Assembly (NCBI GenBank): GCA_965224435.1 | Contig: OZ245048.1 | Location: forward strand, 620,001 to 684,000 | DNA length: 64,000 nucleotides | Direction of reading: 5' to 3' | DNA from: JAJRQY01 sp965224435 | Lineage (GTDB): Bacteria > Actinomycetota > Acidimicrobiia > Acidimicrobiales > SZUA-35 | Part shown: piece after piece, positions 17,915 through 27,290 of the stretch | Numbering within the stretch: the first letter of the stretch is position 1 | How the letters are laid out: the number at the start of each line of letters is the position of its first letter | Position numbers and translations under genes: made by a program | Notes under the pieces: generated by a model | Told to the model about the DNA's origin: nothing | The model's input: the letters and a program-made list of their open reading frames with translations, nothing else | Databases searched by the model: none

Positions 17915-18673
17915 ATGCTTCAGTCCAGAGTTTTTAGTCAGCTCATTCGGCGCGCCCAAGCGAAGCCAAGATCATCGAGCCACTTGGTGGTGATTGCCTC
18001 TGGTCTACTTGCGGCCCTGCTCACCAGTTGTGGTTCGTCGGGTCGAGCAAGTGCGCCACCGGTTCGAGAACTCGTCCCGGCGGCCGACAGTGCTGTGCCC
18101 GGGGAGGCGATAGTTGTGGGCGAAGCTACCGCGGAGCAGGCAGTTGATGAGCTCTTGGAAATCTCGGCTTCGGACTGTCGAACCACATTCAATCCAAAGC
18201 TTGTTCAATCCGATCAGGAGCAACAGGGCCCAGTCCAGCTTGTGCTCGACGCGGTAGAGGTCGCCCAGGATGATGATGAGCGTTGCGGACATCGGAGCAC
18301 AGAGGAAGTCTATTGTCGAGCTCTCTGGCTGCTTGAAGTTCTGGATCCGGTTGCCATCGCGTTTGACCCTCTAGTGTCTCCCGATGAGAGACTTGAAGCG
18401 GCCGCCTCACTTGACTGGGCTCTGACGACTGTGGTTGACGCACCGGTGGTTGCTGAGGACGGCAGCGGCCTGGAGGGGAGTGTTGGCAATGCCTTTGCGC
18501 AACTACGACCCCTGAGCGCAGAGCTCGCCCAAGCGCTGGAAGGGGTCGACGCAACCTCCCAATTGAACGCCGAGCACGAGGAAAGATTGGCTCTACTGAT
18601 CAGGGCTCGGGCCCACCCAACGATCCTCGAACCGTTGTCTGCCATGCAGACCGCGTGCATGTTGGGCGGGTAA
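17915..18673 (+). CDS. Lipoprotein, unknown function
   Basis: The 252-residue protein has a long n-region, a hydrophobic segment and a lipobox LLTSC with Cys39 as acyl site. The mature part is acidic and mostly helical, with four further cysteines (DCRTTF, DERCGH, VYCRAL, TACMLGG). I do not recognise the family. AGAGGA 5 nt before the ATG is a good ribosome binding site, unlike most genes here. A TAGGTT box at 17862 would give an untranslated leader of about 45 nt. LspA, encoded at 45 kb, would process it. Confidence 0.72.
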   Translation: MLQSRVFSQLIRRAQAKPRSSSHLVVIASGLLAALLTSCGSSGRASAPPVRELVPAADSAVPGEAIVVGEATAEQAVDELLEISASDCRTTFNPKLVQSDQEQQGPVQLVLDAVEVAQDDDERCGHRSTEEVYCRALWLLEVLDPVAIAFDPLVSPDERLEAAASLDWALTTVVDAPVVAEDGSGLEGSVGNAFAQLRPLSAELAQALEGVDATSQLNAEHEERLALLIRARAHPTILEPLSAMQTACMLGG

Positions 18674-18736
18674 GGCCGCAAGCAGTTGAGGCTGCAAGCA
18701 GTTGAGGTCGCAGACGGATGGGCCAGCACGGGTGAA

Positions 18737-20047
18737 TCAGTCGGCGCCGATGACAAGCCAGTGATCTCGCTTCCAACGATGGACGAGGGCGACAAGCCGG
18801 ACGGCCATCAGGACGGAGATGGCGGCCCAAATCCAGCCAATCCCCGCATCAAGAATGACGGCTACGGCAATAAGCGCGGCGAAGACAGCGGCGGCAAAAA
18901 CCATGGACTTGGCCAGGTAGGTAAAATCTCCAGCACCAATCAGGATCCCATCAAGGGCAAAGACCACACCGTTCATTGGTTGCTGGAGGGCCAGATGGAT
19001 GAGCAGGAAGGTCACGACGGCGGATACTGCGGCGTCACCGGTGAACAGGGCGGCCAGGGGCTCTCGAAGGATCAGGACCACTAGTCCCATGACCGCACCA
19101 ACGGCGAAGTCGATCTCGATCATTCGCCGGGTGGCATCACGGGCCTGCTTGGTATCGCCGCGACCAAGCCACTTGCCGGTCAGGGCCTGGCCAGCGATTG
19201 CCACCGCGTCCAGAGCCAGCGTCAGCGTGATCCAGATGCCGATGGCGATCTGATGGGCTGCGACTTCAACTACACCGATTGAAACGGCAGCAAAGGTGGC
19301 CAGGCTGAAACTTCCTCGCAAACAAATGCCTCGGACCAACAGGGCCTTGCCGCTCCGCAACAGGGACAGCATTGCTTCCTTGTCGGGCCGACTCTTCGCT
19401 CCGTTGGTCGTGCTCCAGGTGGCAACCAGCCAGACAGCAACCAGTCCGATTGCCACCTGGACCACAACTGTCGACAGGGCAGATGCTCCAACTCCATAGC
19501 CAAGCAGGGTGATCAGTACGAACTCGATAATGAGGTTGGCTAGCGCTCCAACGATGGCCAAGACCAGAGGGATGCGGGTGTTTTGTCGGCCGTGAAAACA
19601 TCCGTTGGCCGCCATTGTCACGATCAGGAACGGGAACCCGATCAGGCTGATGAAGAGGTAGGTCTCGGCTGCGGCCAGGACGTCGGCGTCATCGCTGAGC
19701 AGACGAAGTAGTGGTCGACCGACAACGGCTATCAAGGCCACGGAGGCAAGGCCCAGGATGGCTCCCAACCAGATTGCCTGCAGGGACCGGTCTGCGGCTT
19801 CTTGGGTTCGTTCTGCACTCAAGAGTCTGGCCACTGGGCCCGTCGTGCCGTAGGCCAAGAAGATGAGTACCGAATGCAGGGTGAGCACGATGGTGGTGGC
19901 CAGAGCCAAACCAGCAAGTTCGGAGGTGCCCAGATGGCCAACAAAGGCGGTGTCGGCCAGGACATAGAGTGGTTCGGCCACCAATGTGCCCAAGGCTGGG
20001 ATTGCCAGCCGGGCGATGTCGCGATCGAAGGGACTACGGAGCTTCAC
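18737..20047 (-). CDS. MATE-family multidrug/Na+ antiporter (DinF type)
   Basis: The 436-residue protein has twelve predicted hydrophobic helices in two homologous halves. It starts with DIARLAIPALGTLVAEPLYVLADTAFVGHLG, the classic MATE/DinF N-terminus, and the second half repeats the pattern (HQIAIGIWITLTLALDAVAIAGQALTGKWLG). It exports organic cations or drugs against Na+ or H+. The GTG start at 20047 is 6 nt behind a TAGGGT box. The upstream ABC operon ends 29 nt before it, so it may also be read through from there. Confidence 0.93.
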   Translation of the reverse strand: MKLRSPFDRDIARLAIPALGTLVAEPLYVLADTAFVGHLGTSELAGLALATTIVLTLHSVLIFLAYGTTGPVARLLSAERTQEAADRSLQAIWLGAILGLASVALIAVVGRPLLRLLSDDADVLAAAETYLFISLIGFPFLIVTMAANGCFHGRQNTRIPLVLAIVGALANLIIEFVLITLLGYGVGASALSTVVVQVAIGLVAVWLVATWSTTNGAKSRPDKEAMLSLLRSGKALLVRGICLRGSFSLATFAAVSIGVVEVAAHQIAIGIWITLTLALDAVAIAGQALTGKWLGRGDTKQARDATRRMIEIDFAVGAVMGLVVLILREPLAALFTGDAAVSAVVTFLLIHLALQQPMNGVVFALDGILIGAGDFTYLAKSMVFAAAVFAALIAVAVILDAGIGWIWAAISVLMAVRLVALVHRWKRDHWLVIGAD

Positions 20048-20053
20048 CCAAGC

Positions 20054-20059
20054 ACCCTA
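20054..20059 (-). promoter_or_regulatory. Leaderless-type -10 box (TAGGGT) of the MATE gene
   Basis: On the minus strand TAGGGT ends 6 nt before GTG 20047. Confidence 0.5.
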
Positions 20060-20076
20060 GGTGGCTTGAGTGACCG

Positions 20077-20796
20077 CTAGGCGATGTCCATCTTGTTGAG
20101 TCGCCAGGTCGTCAGCCCGACACATCCCAATCCGATGATGAGACAGGCGATGACGGAGGCTGGAACCGAATGAAGTCCCTGCAATGAGCCAACTCCGGCC
20201 AGGCGATTGGAAAGGGCAGCGGCATAGGAGCGCACCGACAAGCGTCCCAAGCCACCAAACAATGAGGTCAGAAGGGTCTCCCAGATGAAGACATAGAGCA
20301 GTCCCCAAACCAACGACTTGCGAACCATGACCCCAGCTAGCGTGAACAGGCCACAGTAGGCCACGACGGCCAAGGCACTGGCGGCGGCAACAGCGAAGGC
20401 CACTCGCATCGATCCCCCCGAAGCAAGCAAGGCGCTCAGTCCCAGAGGAAGCACCGTTGCCGGAAGGGTTACCGCGGTGGAGGAAAGCCAGGCCGAAACG
20501 GCAATCATCCAGCGTGACGATGGCCGGTGCCATAAATACACCAGGGTTTCGTCTTCCACCAGGTCACCCAGTGTTGAGCTGGCCAGTACCAGGGCAATAA
20601 TTGGCACTGCCAGCCCGAGGCCCATACCGGCCATGAAGTCCAGGGTCGACCGTGACCGATCCAGATCTTCCGGTGACCGGTTGATGGCGAGGGCTGCGGA
20701 CAACAAGACGAAGGTGAATCCCCCAATGAGCACCAATCGACCGGTGGTCAGCTGGTGGCGGGAGAAGAGCTTGAACAGGCTTTGGAACTTGTTCAT
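20077..20796 (-). CDS. ABC transporter permease (ABC-2 type), fourth gene of operon
   Basis: The 239-residue membrane protein has six hydrophobic helices. LVLIGGFTFVLLSAALAINR opens the membrane part and LGDLVEDETLVYLWHRPSSRWMI lies between helices 2 and 3, the usual ABC-2 permease arrangement. Its start overlaps the ATPase gene stop by 4 bp. It should pair with that ATPase. Substrate unknown. Confidence 0.88.
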   Translation of the reverse strand: MNKFQSLFKLFSRHQLTTGRLVLIGGFTFVLLSAALAINRSPEDLDRSRSTLDFMAGMGLGLAVPIIALVLASSTLGDLVEDETLVYLWHRPSSRWMIAVSAWLSSTAVTLPATVLPLGLSALLASGGSMRVAFAVAAASALAVVAYCGLFTLAGVMVRKSLVWGLLYVFIWETLLTSLFGGLGRLSVRSYAAALSNRLAGVGSLQGLHSVPASVIACLIIGLGCVGLTTWRLNKMDIA

Positions 20797-21908
20797 TGGC
20801 TTGCCCCGGTTAGGTAGCGGAAAACACTTTCCAGGTCATCATCCAGCGGAGCGAGCTCGGTCAGTCGTGAGTTATTGTGCTGGCAAATCTTGGCCACCAC
20901 TCTCCGGAAAGCAACGATGTCTGAGGTAGTTACCTCAGCTTGGTTTGGTGTGGTGATGGTGCAGCCGAGCACGGCACCAGAGCGGATGAGTTCGGCCCCG
21001 ATGGTCTGAATTTGTGTCGCTTCGATCCGAACTCGAAGCGGTTGATTGTCCATGAGTCGTCGGATGGCGTGGAAGTCACCTTGGGCCGCCAGCCTGCCCT
21101 TAGCCATGACGATGACGTGAGAACCGAAGCGCTCGACTTCGTCCAACACATGGCTTGAAATCAGGACGGTCTTGCCCATCGAGCCGAGATGCTGGAATAG
21201 CTCAACCATCTGTATTCGCTGGCGGGGATCCAACCCATTGAGGGGCTCATCCATCATGAACACCAAGGGATCATGCACGAGTGCTTGAGCGATCTTGACT
21301 CGCTGGCGCATGCCTTTGGAGAACGTTCCAACTGGACGATTAAGGTCTGGGTCCATCTCCACCAAGTTCAGGGCCCAGCGGGCACGAGCTTCGGGTTCGT
21401 CCAGATCACTGAGGACGGCCGCCAGCTTGACCACATCCAGAGACAGCTCTCGATCAAACACACCGTCTTGCTGGGGCACAAGGCCGATTCGTCCGCGAGA
21501 AGCGGGGTCGGTGCGTGGGTTGCCACCAGCTACCCAAATTTCCCCACTTGTTGGGGCAATCTGGCCAGACAGCATGCGAAGCATGGTTGACTTTCCCGCC
21601 CCATTGGGTCCAAGCAAGGCGGTCACCCCGGGCCGTACTGCAAAGGAAACCCCACTGACAGCAACCAGCTGCTCAAAAGAGCGAGTCACCATGTTGGCCA
21701 CGATGGTTGCATCAGCGGGTGGCCACTGCACGTGTGCTGGCGGCGGAGGCAGGGTTGATGCTTCTGGCTGAGCAGGCTGGGGGCCTGTTTGCGCTGGTGT
21801 GGCTGCCACACCCGGCATAGGAGCGGGGACAGTTGGTGGAGATGTAGGCGGAACAGCTGGCGGTCCGGTCGGTCGGATCTCCGAAGGGTTGACGGGAACA
21901 TCACTCAT
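20793..21908 (-). CDS. ABC transporter ATP-binding protein with proline-rich N-terminus
   Basis: From ATG 21908 the protein is 371 residues. The first 75 are rich in Pro, Ala and Thr (PPAVPPTSPPTVPAPMPG) and are not part of the ATPase fold. The nucleotide-binding domain has Walker A GPNGAGKST, a signature region FSKGMRQRVKIAQAL (instead of LSGGQ), Walker B VFMMDEPLNGLD and the His switch SSHVLDE. The start is fixed by the ATGA overlap with the upstream permease gene. The Pro-rich extension is unusual for this family and could be a docking tail. Confidence 0.9.
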   Translation of the reverse strand: MSDVPVNPSEIRPTGPPAVPPTSPPTVPAPMPGVAATPAQTGPQPAQPEASTLPPPPAHVQWPPADATIVANMVTRSFEQLVAVSGVSFAVRPGVTALLGPNGAGKSTMLRMLSGQIAPTSGEIWVAGGNPRTDPASRGRIGLVPQQDGVFDRELSLDVVKLAAVLSDLDEPEARARWALNLVEMDPDLNRPVGTFSKGMRQRVKIAQALVHDPLVFMMDEPLNGLDPRQRIQMVELFQHLGSMGKTVLISSHVLDEVERFGSHVIVMAKGRLAAQGDFHAIRRLMDNQPLRVRIEATQIQTIGAELIRSGAVLGCTITTPNQAEVTTSDIVAFRRVVAKICQHNNSRLTELAPLDDDLESVFRYLTGASQ

Positions 21909-22771
21909 CGGCGAACCAGCAGGGTGCGATAGCGGGCCCAGACGAAACCGAGAGTTAGACACAACCAGCCGACAACAGCAAGCCACAGGCTCCAAGTGGG
22001 GTTCTCGGTGTAGGACCAACCCCCAACATCATTGTGGATTCGGTGGATGAGGGTCAGGGGTAGCCCGACAAGGTTGGCTAGGCGGATGACCGGGGGCAAC
22101 TTGGCTTCGGTGACAAGCAGCTCGGTCACAATGGCCGAAGCGAGTAGCGCACCAATGATGGTTGCGGTTGCGGTAGCCCAGCGGTCGGTGGTGGCTGAGA
22201 TGGCCAACCCGATGGCAGTTAGAAAGGCCCCGAGTACCAATGAAGACAGCACGATCTTGGCGAACGTCTCCATCCACTGCCCAAATCCGTCGGGGCCGAC
22301 TCCCTGCAGGCTGTAACCCAGCAGGATCAGAAGTGGAGGCCCAAGAGTGACAAACAGAAGCAAGATGATGGACGTGATGGCCTTGCCCAGCAGGTACGTA
22401 GGTCGGTCGAGAGGTGATGAGAGGTAGACGCCGAGCAGACCCGTTCGACGATCAGTGCAAAGCAGCTGAGGCACGATGAAGGCAACCATCAAGATGACGG
22501 CGATACTGATCACCCCATCGTAGTAGCCGTAGTAGTTCGCATCATCAGCAATTTCGCCACCGAACAAGGCGGCAATCCCGAGGAAGACGATGGCCGGCAG
22601 GTAGCTGATGACAATGGTGAGAACTGGGACGATCTTGTGGCGGGCTTTGCGCCCCAGTCCAAGGGAGGCCCGCAAGGAATGCACTATGAGCGAGCGAAGA
22701 GCACCCTTGAGTCCGGTTCGCTCACCAGAGTAGGTCCGGTATCCCTGGTCAAAGATCTGGGCGTCGCTCAT
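21905..22771 (-). CDS. ABC transporter permease (ABC-2 type), second gene of operon
   Basis: The 288-residue protein starts MSDAQIFDQGYRTYSGERTG, a common N-terminus of actinobacterial ABC-2 permeases, and has six hydrophobic helices between about residues 50 and 285. VPQLLCTDRRTGLLGVYLSSPLDRPTYLLGKA is the cytoplasmic coupling region. It is joined by ATGA overlaps to the ATPase genes on both sides. Confidence 0.9.
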   Translation of the reverse strand: MSDAQIFDQGYRTYSGERTGLKGALRSLIVHSLRASLGLGRKARHKIVPVLTIVISYLPAIVFLGIAALFGGEIADDANYYGYYDGVISIAVILMVAFIVPQLLCTDRRTGLLGVYLSSPLDRPTYLLGKAITSIILLLFVTLGPPLLILLGYSLQGVGPDGFGQWMETFAKIVLSSLVLGAFLTAIGLAISATTDRWATATATIIGALLASAIVTELLVTEAKLPPVIRLANLVGLPLTLIHRIHNDVGGWSYTENPTWSLWLAVVGWLCLTLGFVWARYRTLLVRR

Positions 22772-23682
22772 CCGAGCTGCTCCAAGAAGACGTCTTCGAG
22801 GGTGAGTGACCGCGGACCCAGCCGGACAATGCCGATATCGGCGGTAACACAGGCGTCACGGGCAAGGTCGAAGACTGATTCGTCGGCACCCTCCACTGTG
22901 ATTCGTCGGGCGACGGCCGAGGCGGCCAACCCGTGGTGTCGGAAGTAGTTGAGAACCCAATCGATCTGATCCTGGTTGGCCTCAAGCTCCATCACCACAC
23001 CTGTGGTGCCGGTGTCGCGTAGATCATCAAGCTTGCCCGCCGCCAGGGTCACGCCGTTGCCGATAATGACCACACTGTCACAGATCTTCTCGACCTCGTC
23101 CAGCAGGTGAGATGACAAGATCACATTGATGCCAATCTCGGTCGAGACATGCTTGATCAGGTCCAACATCAGGTCTCGTTGCACCGGATCCAAACCGTCG
23201 GTCGGCTCGTCCAGCAGGATCAGATTCGGATCGTGGGCAATGGCTTGGGCCAGTTTCACTCGCTGCCGCTGGCCGGTACTCATCGTTCCCATGGGGCGAA
23301 AACGCTCTTCGCCCAGGTCAACCAGCCAGAGCGCGTCACTGGACCGTGCTGCGGCCTCGTCCTTGGGCAGGCCATGCAGTTCGGCCACGTGGCGGACAAA
23401 CTCATCCGCTGGCATGTCGGGAGGGAGAGTGTGGTGCTCGGGCGCATAACCAAGGCGTTCACGCACGGCAACACCCGCTGTCCAAGGGTCCTGGCCCAAT
23501 ACTTGCAAGGAGCCACTGGTCGGCTGGTGCAGACCAATGATCATGCCCAACATGGTGGTTTTGCCGGACCCGTTGGCGCCAAGTAGACCCGTAACTCCTG
23601 CTTCAATATCGAAGCTGACGTCGCTGAGCGCAGAGAATTGGCCGTAGTTCTTGGAGATATTTCGGGCAGAGACCAGTGGCAC
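22768..23682 (-). CDS. ABC transporter ATP-binding protein, first gene of operon
   Basis: From GTG 23682 the protein is 304 residues (VPLVSARNISKNYGQFSAL). It has Walker A GANGSGKTT, signature MSTGQRQRVKLAQAI, Walker B LILLDEPTDGLD and SSHLLDEVEKI. The long upstream extension of the open frame is rejected because it crosses the divergent helicase gene; a CACACT hexamer lies 6 nt before the GTG. The order ATPase-permease-ATPase-permease suggests two half-systems made together, probably one heteromeric exporter or two related ones. Confidence 0.92.
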   Translation of the reverse strand: MPLVSARNISKNYGQFSALSDVSFDIEAGVTGLLGANGSGKTTMLGMIIGLHQPTSGSLQVLGQDPWTAGVAVRERLGYAPEHHTLPPDMPADEFVRHVAELHGLPKDEAAARSSDALWLVDLGEERFRPMGTMSTGQRQRVKLAQAIAHDPNLILLDEPTDGLDPVQRDLMLDLIKHVSTEIGINVILSSHLLDEVEKICDSVVIIGNGVTLAAGKLDDLRDTGTTGVVMELEANQDQIDWVLNYFRHHGLAASAVARRITVEGADESVFDLARDACVTADIGIVRLGPRSLTLEDVFLEQLG

Positions 23683-23743
23683 CCGGACAGTGTGACATCT
23701 CAGGTTCCGATATTGGTGACAGCCCGGCACAATGGTCGGCCCC

Positions 23744-25420
23744 ATGGCCAGCAAGAAGCTTCGATTGCGACCTTGGCAGCGGCGGGCTCTTGATGTGTAT
23801 GAGTCCGACGACAAGCCCGACTTCCTTGCCGTCGCCACTCCCGGCGCCGGCAAGACGACGTTCGCGCTCACAGCCGCCCGCCTGACGCTGCCTCGACTCT
23901 CGGGTCGCCTGGTCATTGTTGCTCCAACTCGGCACCTGAAAGAACAGTGGGCCGACGCGGCGGAGCAGTTCAATCTCCACCTGGATCCTGACTGGTCACC
24001 AGCTGATGGCCTTCCCAACGACGTGCACGGTGTCGTCACCACCTACCAGCAAATAGGTGGCTCTCCAGAGGCCATCATCCCCTTTGCCAATGGTGGTTTC
24101 GTCATTCTTGATGAGATTCACCATGCCGGAGCCGAGCGGAGTTGGGGCGAGGGAGTGAAGATTGCCTTTGCCGGGGCAGCCAGGCGCTTGGCGCTGTCGG
24201 GCACACCGTTTCGGAGCGACACGCTCTCCATTCCCTTTGTTACCTATGAGAATGAGCAGGTCGTTCCCGACATCGAGTATGGCTATGGCGATGCCATGGC
24301 TGACGGCAAGGTGGTTCGGCCGGTGTTCTTCCCCCGGTTTGGTGGCCATATGGAATGGATGGCCCCCGATGGAGCGGAATTGGCTGCGTCCTTTGATGAT
24401 GCGCTGGCTCGAACCCAAGCAAACCAGCGTCTGAGGGCTGCCCTGAGCTTGGAAGGGGAGTGGATCCCGACCGTCATTGGCCATGCTCAGACAGAGCTGA
24501 TGAAAATACGGCAAACTCACCCAGAAGCGGGGGGCCTCATTATCGCCATGGATCAAGCTCATGCCTGGGCCATTGCCGAACTGTTGCGGTCCCGTTTTCG
24601 GGTGAACCCAATGGTGGCGGTATCCGAAGACCCAAACGCGTCAGAGAAGATCACCAAGTTCGCCGCAGGTAACTCCCCTTGGATCGTTGCCGTTCGCATG
24701 ATCTCGGAGGGGGTTGATATTCCGCGCCTTCGGGTTGCCGTGTACGCCACGACAACAACTACCGAGCTGTTCTTCCGTCAGGCAGTGGGCCGTATTGTCC
24801 GCTACACCAAAGGTCGCGGGCGTCAACGGGCCTACATGTTCATGCCCGACGATGTTCGTCTGCGCTCCTATGGCATGGCCATTGCCGAATCTCGCCGCCA
24901 TAGTCTCCGCAAGAAGGAAGTCGAAGAGGGAGACTTCGCACAAGACGATGAAGCTCTGGATTCCTTGACCGGTGAGGCCGAGCAGATGTCGCTGTTTGCC
25001 GTGCTTTCTTCTACCGCTACTGATCTGGAAGATGACGAGGACATCTTCGCCGTTGACCCGGATGACCCCGACGGCCTTGGTTTTGATCCGGACTTGGCCG
25101 AAGCAGAAGAGAATGCCGATGGCGATCCGCTGTTGGAGATCGACCTTGCTGCACTGCCACCTGTGGCTGAGGGAATCTTCCTTGGCCGTCGTGATCGGCG
25201 CGAACGCGACCGCTTGCGTGACCTGAACGCAGAATTGGCCAGGGACCTCTCGGTGAAGACGGGGAAGTCACACGCCACCATCAATTTCGAACTCAATCGT
25301 CTGTCTGGAGTATCGAAGGTGTCGGCGGCCACGGTGGAACAACTGGATCGACGGGCCAGAGCGGCAGAGACGTGGCTTGGTCGCGACGCCAAGATCCGAA
25401 ACATGAAGCGATTCGTCTAG
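23744..25420 (+). CDS. Superfamily 2 DEAD/DEAH-type helicase
   Basis: From ATG 23744 (MASKKLRLRPWQRRAL) the protein is 558 residues; ATG 23732 would add four. Motifs: Q-like RPWQ, Walker A TPGAGKTT, motif Ia APTRHLKEQW, Walker B/II DEIHHAG (DEIH), motif III SGTPF, motif V SEGVDIPRLRV and motif VI RQAVGRIVRY. After the helicase core come an acidic linker (about 415-460) and a charged helical C-terminus (LGRRDRRERDRLRDLN). The layout is close to XPB/RAD25-like or phage-type repair helicases. The nucleic acid substrate is unknown. It is divergent from the ABC operon. Confidence 0.88.
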   Translation: MASKKLRLRPWQRRALDVYESDDKPDFLAVATPGAGKTTFALTAARLTLPRLSGRLVIVAPTRHLKEQWADAAEQFNLHLDPDWSPADGLPNDVHGVVTTYQQIGGSPEAIIPFANGGFVILDEIHHAGAERSWGEGVKIAFAGAARRLALSGTPFRSDTLSIPFVTYENEQVVPDIEYGYGDAMADGKVVRPVFFPRFGGHMEWMAPDGAELAASFDDALARTQANQRLRAALSLEGEWIPTVIGHAQTELMKIRQTHPEAGGLIIAMDQAHAWAIAELLRSRFRVNPMVAVSEDPNASEKITKFAAGNSPWIVAVRMISEGVDIPRLRVAVYATTTTTELFFRQAVGRIVRYTKGRGRQRAYMFMPDDVRLRSYGMAIAESRRHSLRKKEVEEGDFAQDDEALDSLTGEAEQMSLFAVLSSTATDLEDDEDIFAVDPDDPDGLGFDPDLAEAEENADGDPLLEIDLAALPPVAEGIFLGRRDRRERDRLRDLNAELARDLSVKTGKSHATINFELNRLSGVSKVSAATVEQLDRRARAAETWLGRDAKIRNMKRFV

Positions 25421-25473
25421 GCAGCCTTCAATGTCGATCCCCAGTCCAGTCGACCGAGCTCAACTCCGATGTG

Positions 25474-26151
25474 TTAGCTAGCTTGCCCGACTGTCTTGGA
25501 CAGGAAGTCTCGGGTGCGGTCCCAAGCAAGAGCAGCGGCTTCTGGGTCATGATTGGCTCCGTCTTCGAAGAACCAGTGCTTTGTGCCTCCATAGAGGTGG
25601 AAGTCGGTTTCGTTTTCGCCCATACGAATGAATGCTTCAGTTGTGACCCGGTCATCTTCGTTGACCATGTGGTCATCGGACGCGTAGTGGCCCTGGTAGG
25701 AAGCGGTTGAGTCATCAAAATCGATGGATTGTGACCCGTAGAAGGAAACAATGGCCCCAACGGCGTGGGGCAGCTTGGTCGAGACCCACAGGGCCATGGA
25801 AGCACCCATGGAGAAACCGATAACTGCGATTGGCTTGTTGGCATCAGCTGATGCAGCCCGAGTGGTGTGAGCTGAGGACATCACAAGGCCAGACAGCTTG
25901 TTGGCATCGGTGCCAGCCAGGACGGCTTCGGCCTCGTCTTCAGTGGTTGGAGTCTCACCGTTGAACAGGTCAGGGGCCAGCACGGTGTAGCCCTCAGCAG
26001 CTACCCGGCGACAGAATTCTCGGGTCCAATCGTTGAGACCCCACCATGAATGCAAGACCAGGACTCCTGGGCCCTCACCTTCTCCGGGTGGGGAAACAAG
26101 AAAGGCTTCCCCGGCGCGATCATTGGTAAATGGGGAGGACTGGTCGGCCAT
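25474..26151 (-). CDS. Dienelactone hydrolase family protein
   Basis: The 225-residue alpha/beta hydrolase has the DLH layout: VLVLHSWWGLNDWTREFCRRVAAEGY at the start, the nucleophile elbow GFSMGAS with Ser in place of the DLH Cys, a late Asp in HYASDDHMVNEDD and a His in TKHWFFE. It probably hydrolyses an ester or lactone. The true DLH Cys is absent, so chloroaromatic dienelactone cleavage should not be assumed. A TAGGGT box ends 6 nt before its ATG. Confidence 0.9.
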   Translation of the reverse strand: MADQSSPFTNDRAGEAFLVSPPGEGEGPGVLVLHSWWGLNDWTREFCRRVAAEGYTVLAPDLFNGETPTTEDEAEAVLAGTDANKLSGLVMSSAHTTRAASADANKPIAVIGFSMGASMALWVSTKLPHAVGAIVSFYGSQSIDFDDSTASYQGHYASDDHMVNEDDRVTTEAFIRMGENETDFHLYGGTKHWFFEDGANHDPEAAALAWDRTRDFLSKTVGQAS

Positions 26152-26157
26152 CGCCGC

Positions 26158-26163
26158 ACCCTA
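26158..26163 (-). promoter_or_regulatory. Leaderless-type -10 box (TAGGGT)
   Basis: On the minus strand TAGGGT ends 6 nt before ATG 26151 of the dienelactone hydrolase gene. Confidence 0.5.
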
Positions 26164-26244
26164 CCTGACTGTTGCAAATGCCACTGTCGCGTGGCAGTGG
26201 ATGGCTCTGTGAGGCTCCAACGTGGCCTTGGCGTGATTCTTCTC

Positions 26245-26250
26245 TACCCT
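26245..26250 (+). promoter_or_regulatory. Leaderless-type -10 box (TACCCT)
   Basis: TACCCT ends 7 nt before ATG 26258 of the BrkB-like gene. Confidence 0.5.
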
Positions 26251-26257
26251 TATTCGA

Positions 26258-27202
26258 ATGACCGGCCCAATCCAATGGCTGCGCGCCAGTTGGGACTTCG
26301 TGTTCGAGGTGGGGAAGCGCTGGTACTACGGTGGTATTGGCGACCTTGCGGCCGGGGTGACCTTCTGGATCTTGCTGACCTTGCCCGCCGCAATCCTGGC
26401 CATGGTCTCGGCTCTTGGTTCGCTGCAGGGCATCGTTGGGGAAAATCTCAGCCAAGAAATCGAAGACGATGTCATCCGATTTATCGAAAAGGTATTTAGT
26501 TCCGAAGCAGGCTCGGTATCTGACACGGTGGCTTCGCTCTTTGATAACCAGGCAGGGGGCCTTCTGACGTTCTCGCTAGCCGTCTCGTTCTGGACCATCA
26601 GTCGTGGGTTCTCTGGTCTTATCCGGGCCTTGGATGATGTTTACAAAGTCGAGGATGGTCGAGCCTGGTATGTCACCCGGTTTGTCGGCCTGGTTCTGGG
26701 GCTTGGCAGCATGCTCATCTCGGTCCCCATCGTCTTGCTGGAGTTCTTCGTATGGTCCCGAGTGCCAAATGGGGCGGTGGAAGAAATCCTGCGGTCCTTG
26801 TCTGCCGTGTTGATCTTGGTTACGTGGGCCTCAATGATTTTCCACTTTGGATCATCCATCCGCACCAAGTGGCGCTGGGACCTTCCCGGGGCTCTTGTGG
26901 CCGCCAGCTTCTGGTGGGGGCTAACCAATCTGTTCCAGTACTACGTCCGCTTGTCCCGCGGATCCAACCAGGTCTTGACCACCATTGGTGCCTCCTTGCT
27001 TGCCCTGACCTGGGTCTGGCTGGCAGCTCAGGTTCTGCTCATTGGTGCGGCGGTGAACAACTTGCTGAGCGAGCGCCTTGGTCTCGATCGGCACAAGAGG
27101 GAACTGAAGATGATCCCGGAGGTCATCATGCGGACTGGTGAGATGCGCAAGATCGTCATCGGCGGCGACAGCCCGAATCCACCGACTCGACCTCGACGCT
27201 GA
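26258..27202 (+). CDS. YihY/BrkB-family inner membrane protein
   Basis: The 314-residue protein has six hydrophobic helices. Family landmarks are GGIGDLAAGVTFWILLTLPAAILAM, SRGFSGLIRALDDVYKVEDGRAW, and the C-terminal GASLLALTWVWLAAQVLLIGAAVN. YihY/BrkB proteins are widespread, and their transport or envelope role is unsettled. A TACCCT box precedes the ATG by 7 nt. Confidence 0.92.
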   Translation: MTGPIQWLRASWDFVFEVGKRWYYGGIGDLAAGVTFWILLTLPAAILAMVSALGSLQGIVGENLSQEIEDDVIRFIEKVFSSEAGSVSDTVASLFDNQAGGLLTFSLAVSFWTISRGFSGLIRALDDVYKVEDGRAWYVTRFVGLVLGLGSMLISVPIVLLEFFVWSRVPNGAVEEILRSLSAVLILVTWASMIFHFGSSIRTKWRWDLPGALVAASFWWGLTNLFQYYVRLSRGSNQVLTTIGASLLALTWVWLAAQVLLIGAAVNNLLSERLGLDRHKRELKMIPEVIMRTGEMRKIVIGGDSPNPPTRPRR

Positions 27203-27290
27203 GACTCCCCATTCGCCTTTCGGGTTTGTTCGCATTGGACCAATGTGGAAGGGTGAAGATCTCGAACGGGGATAGGACGAACGGGGATAG

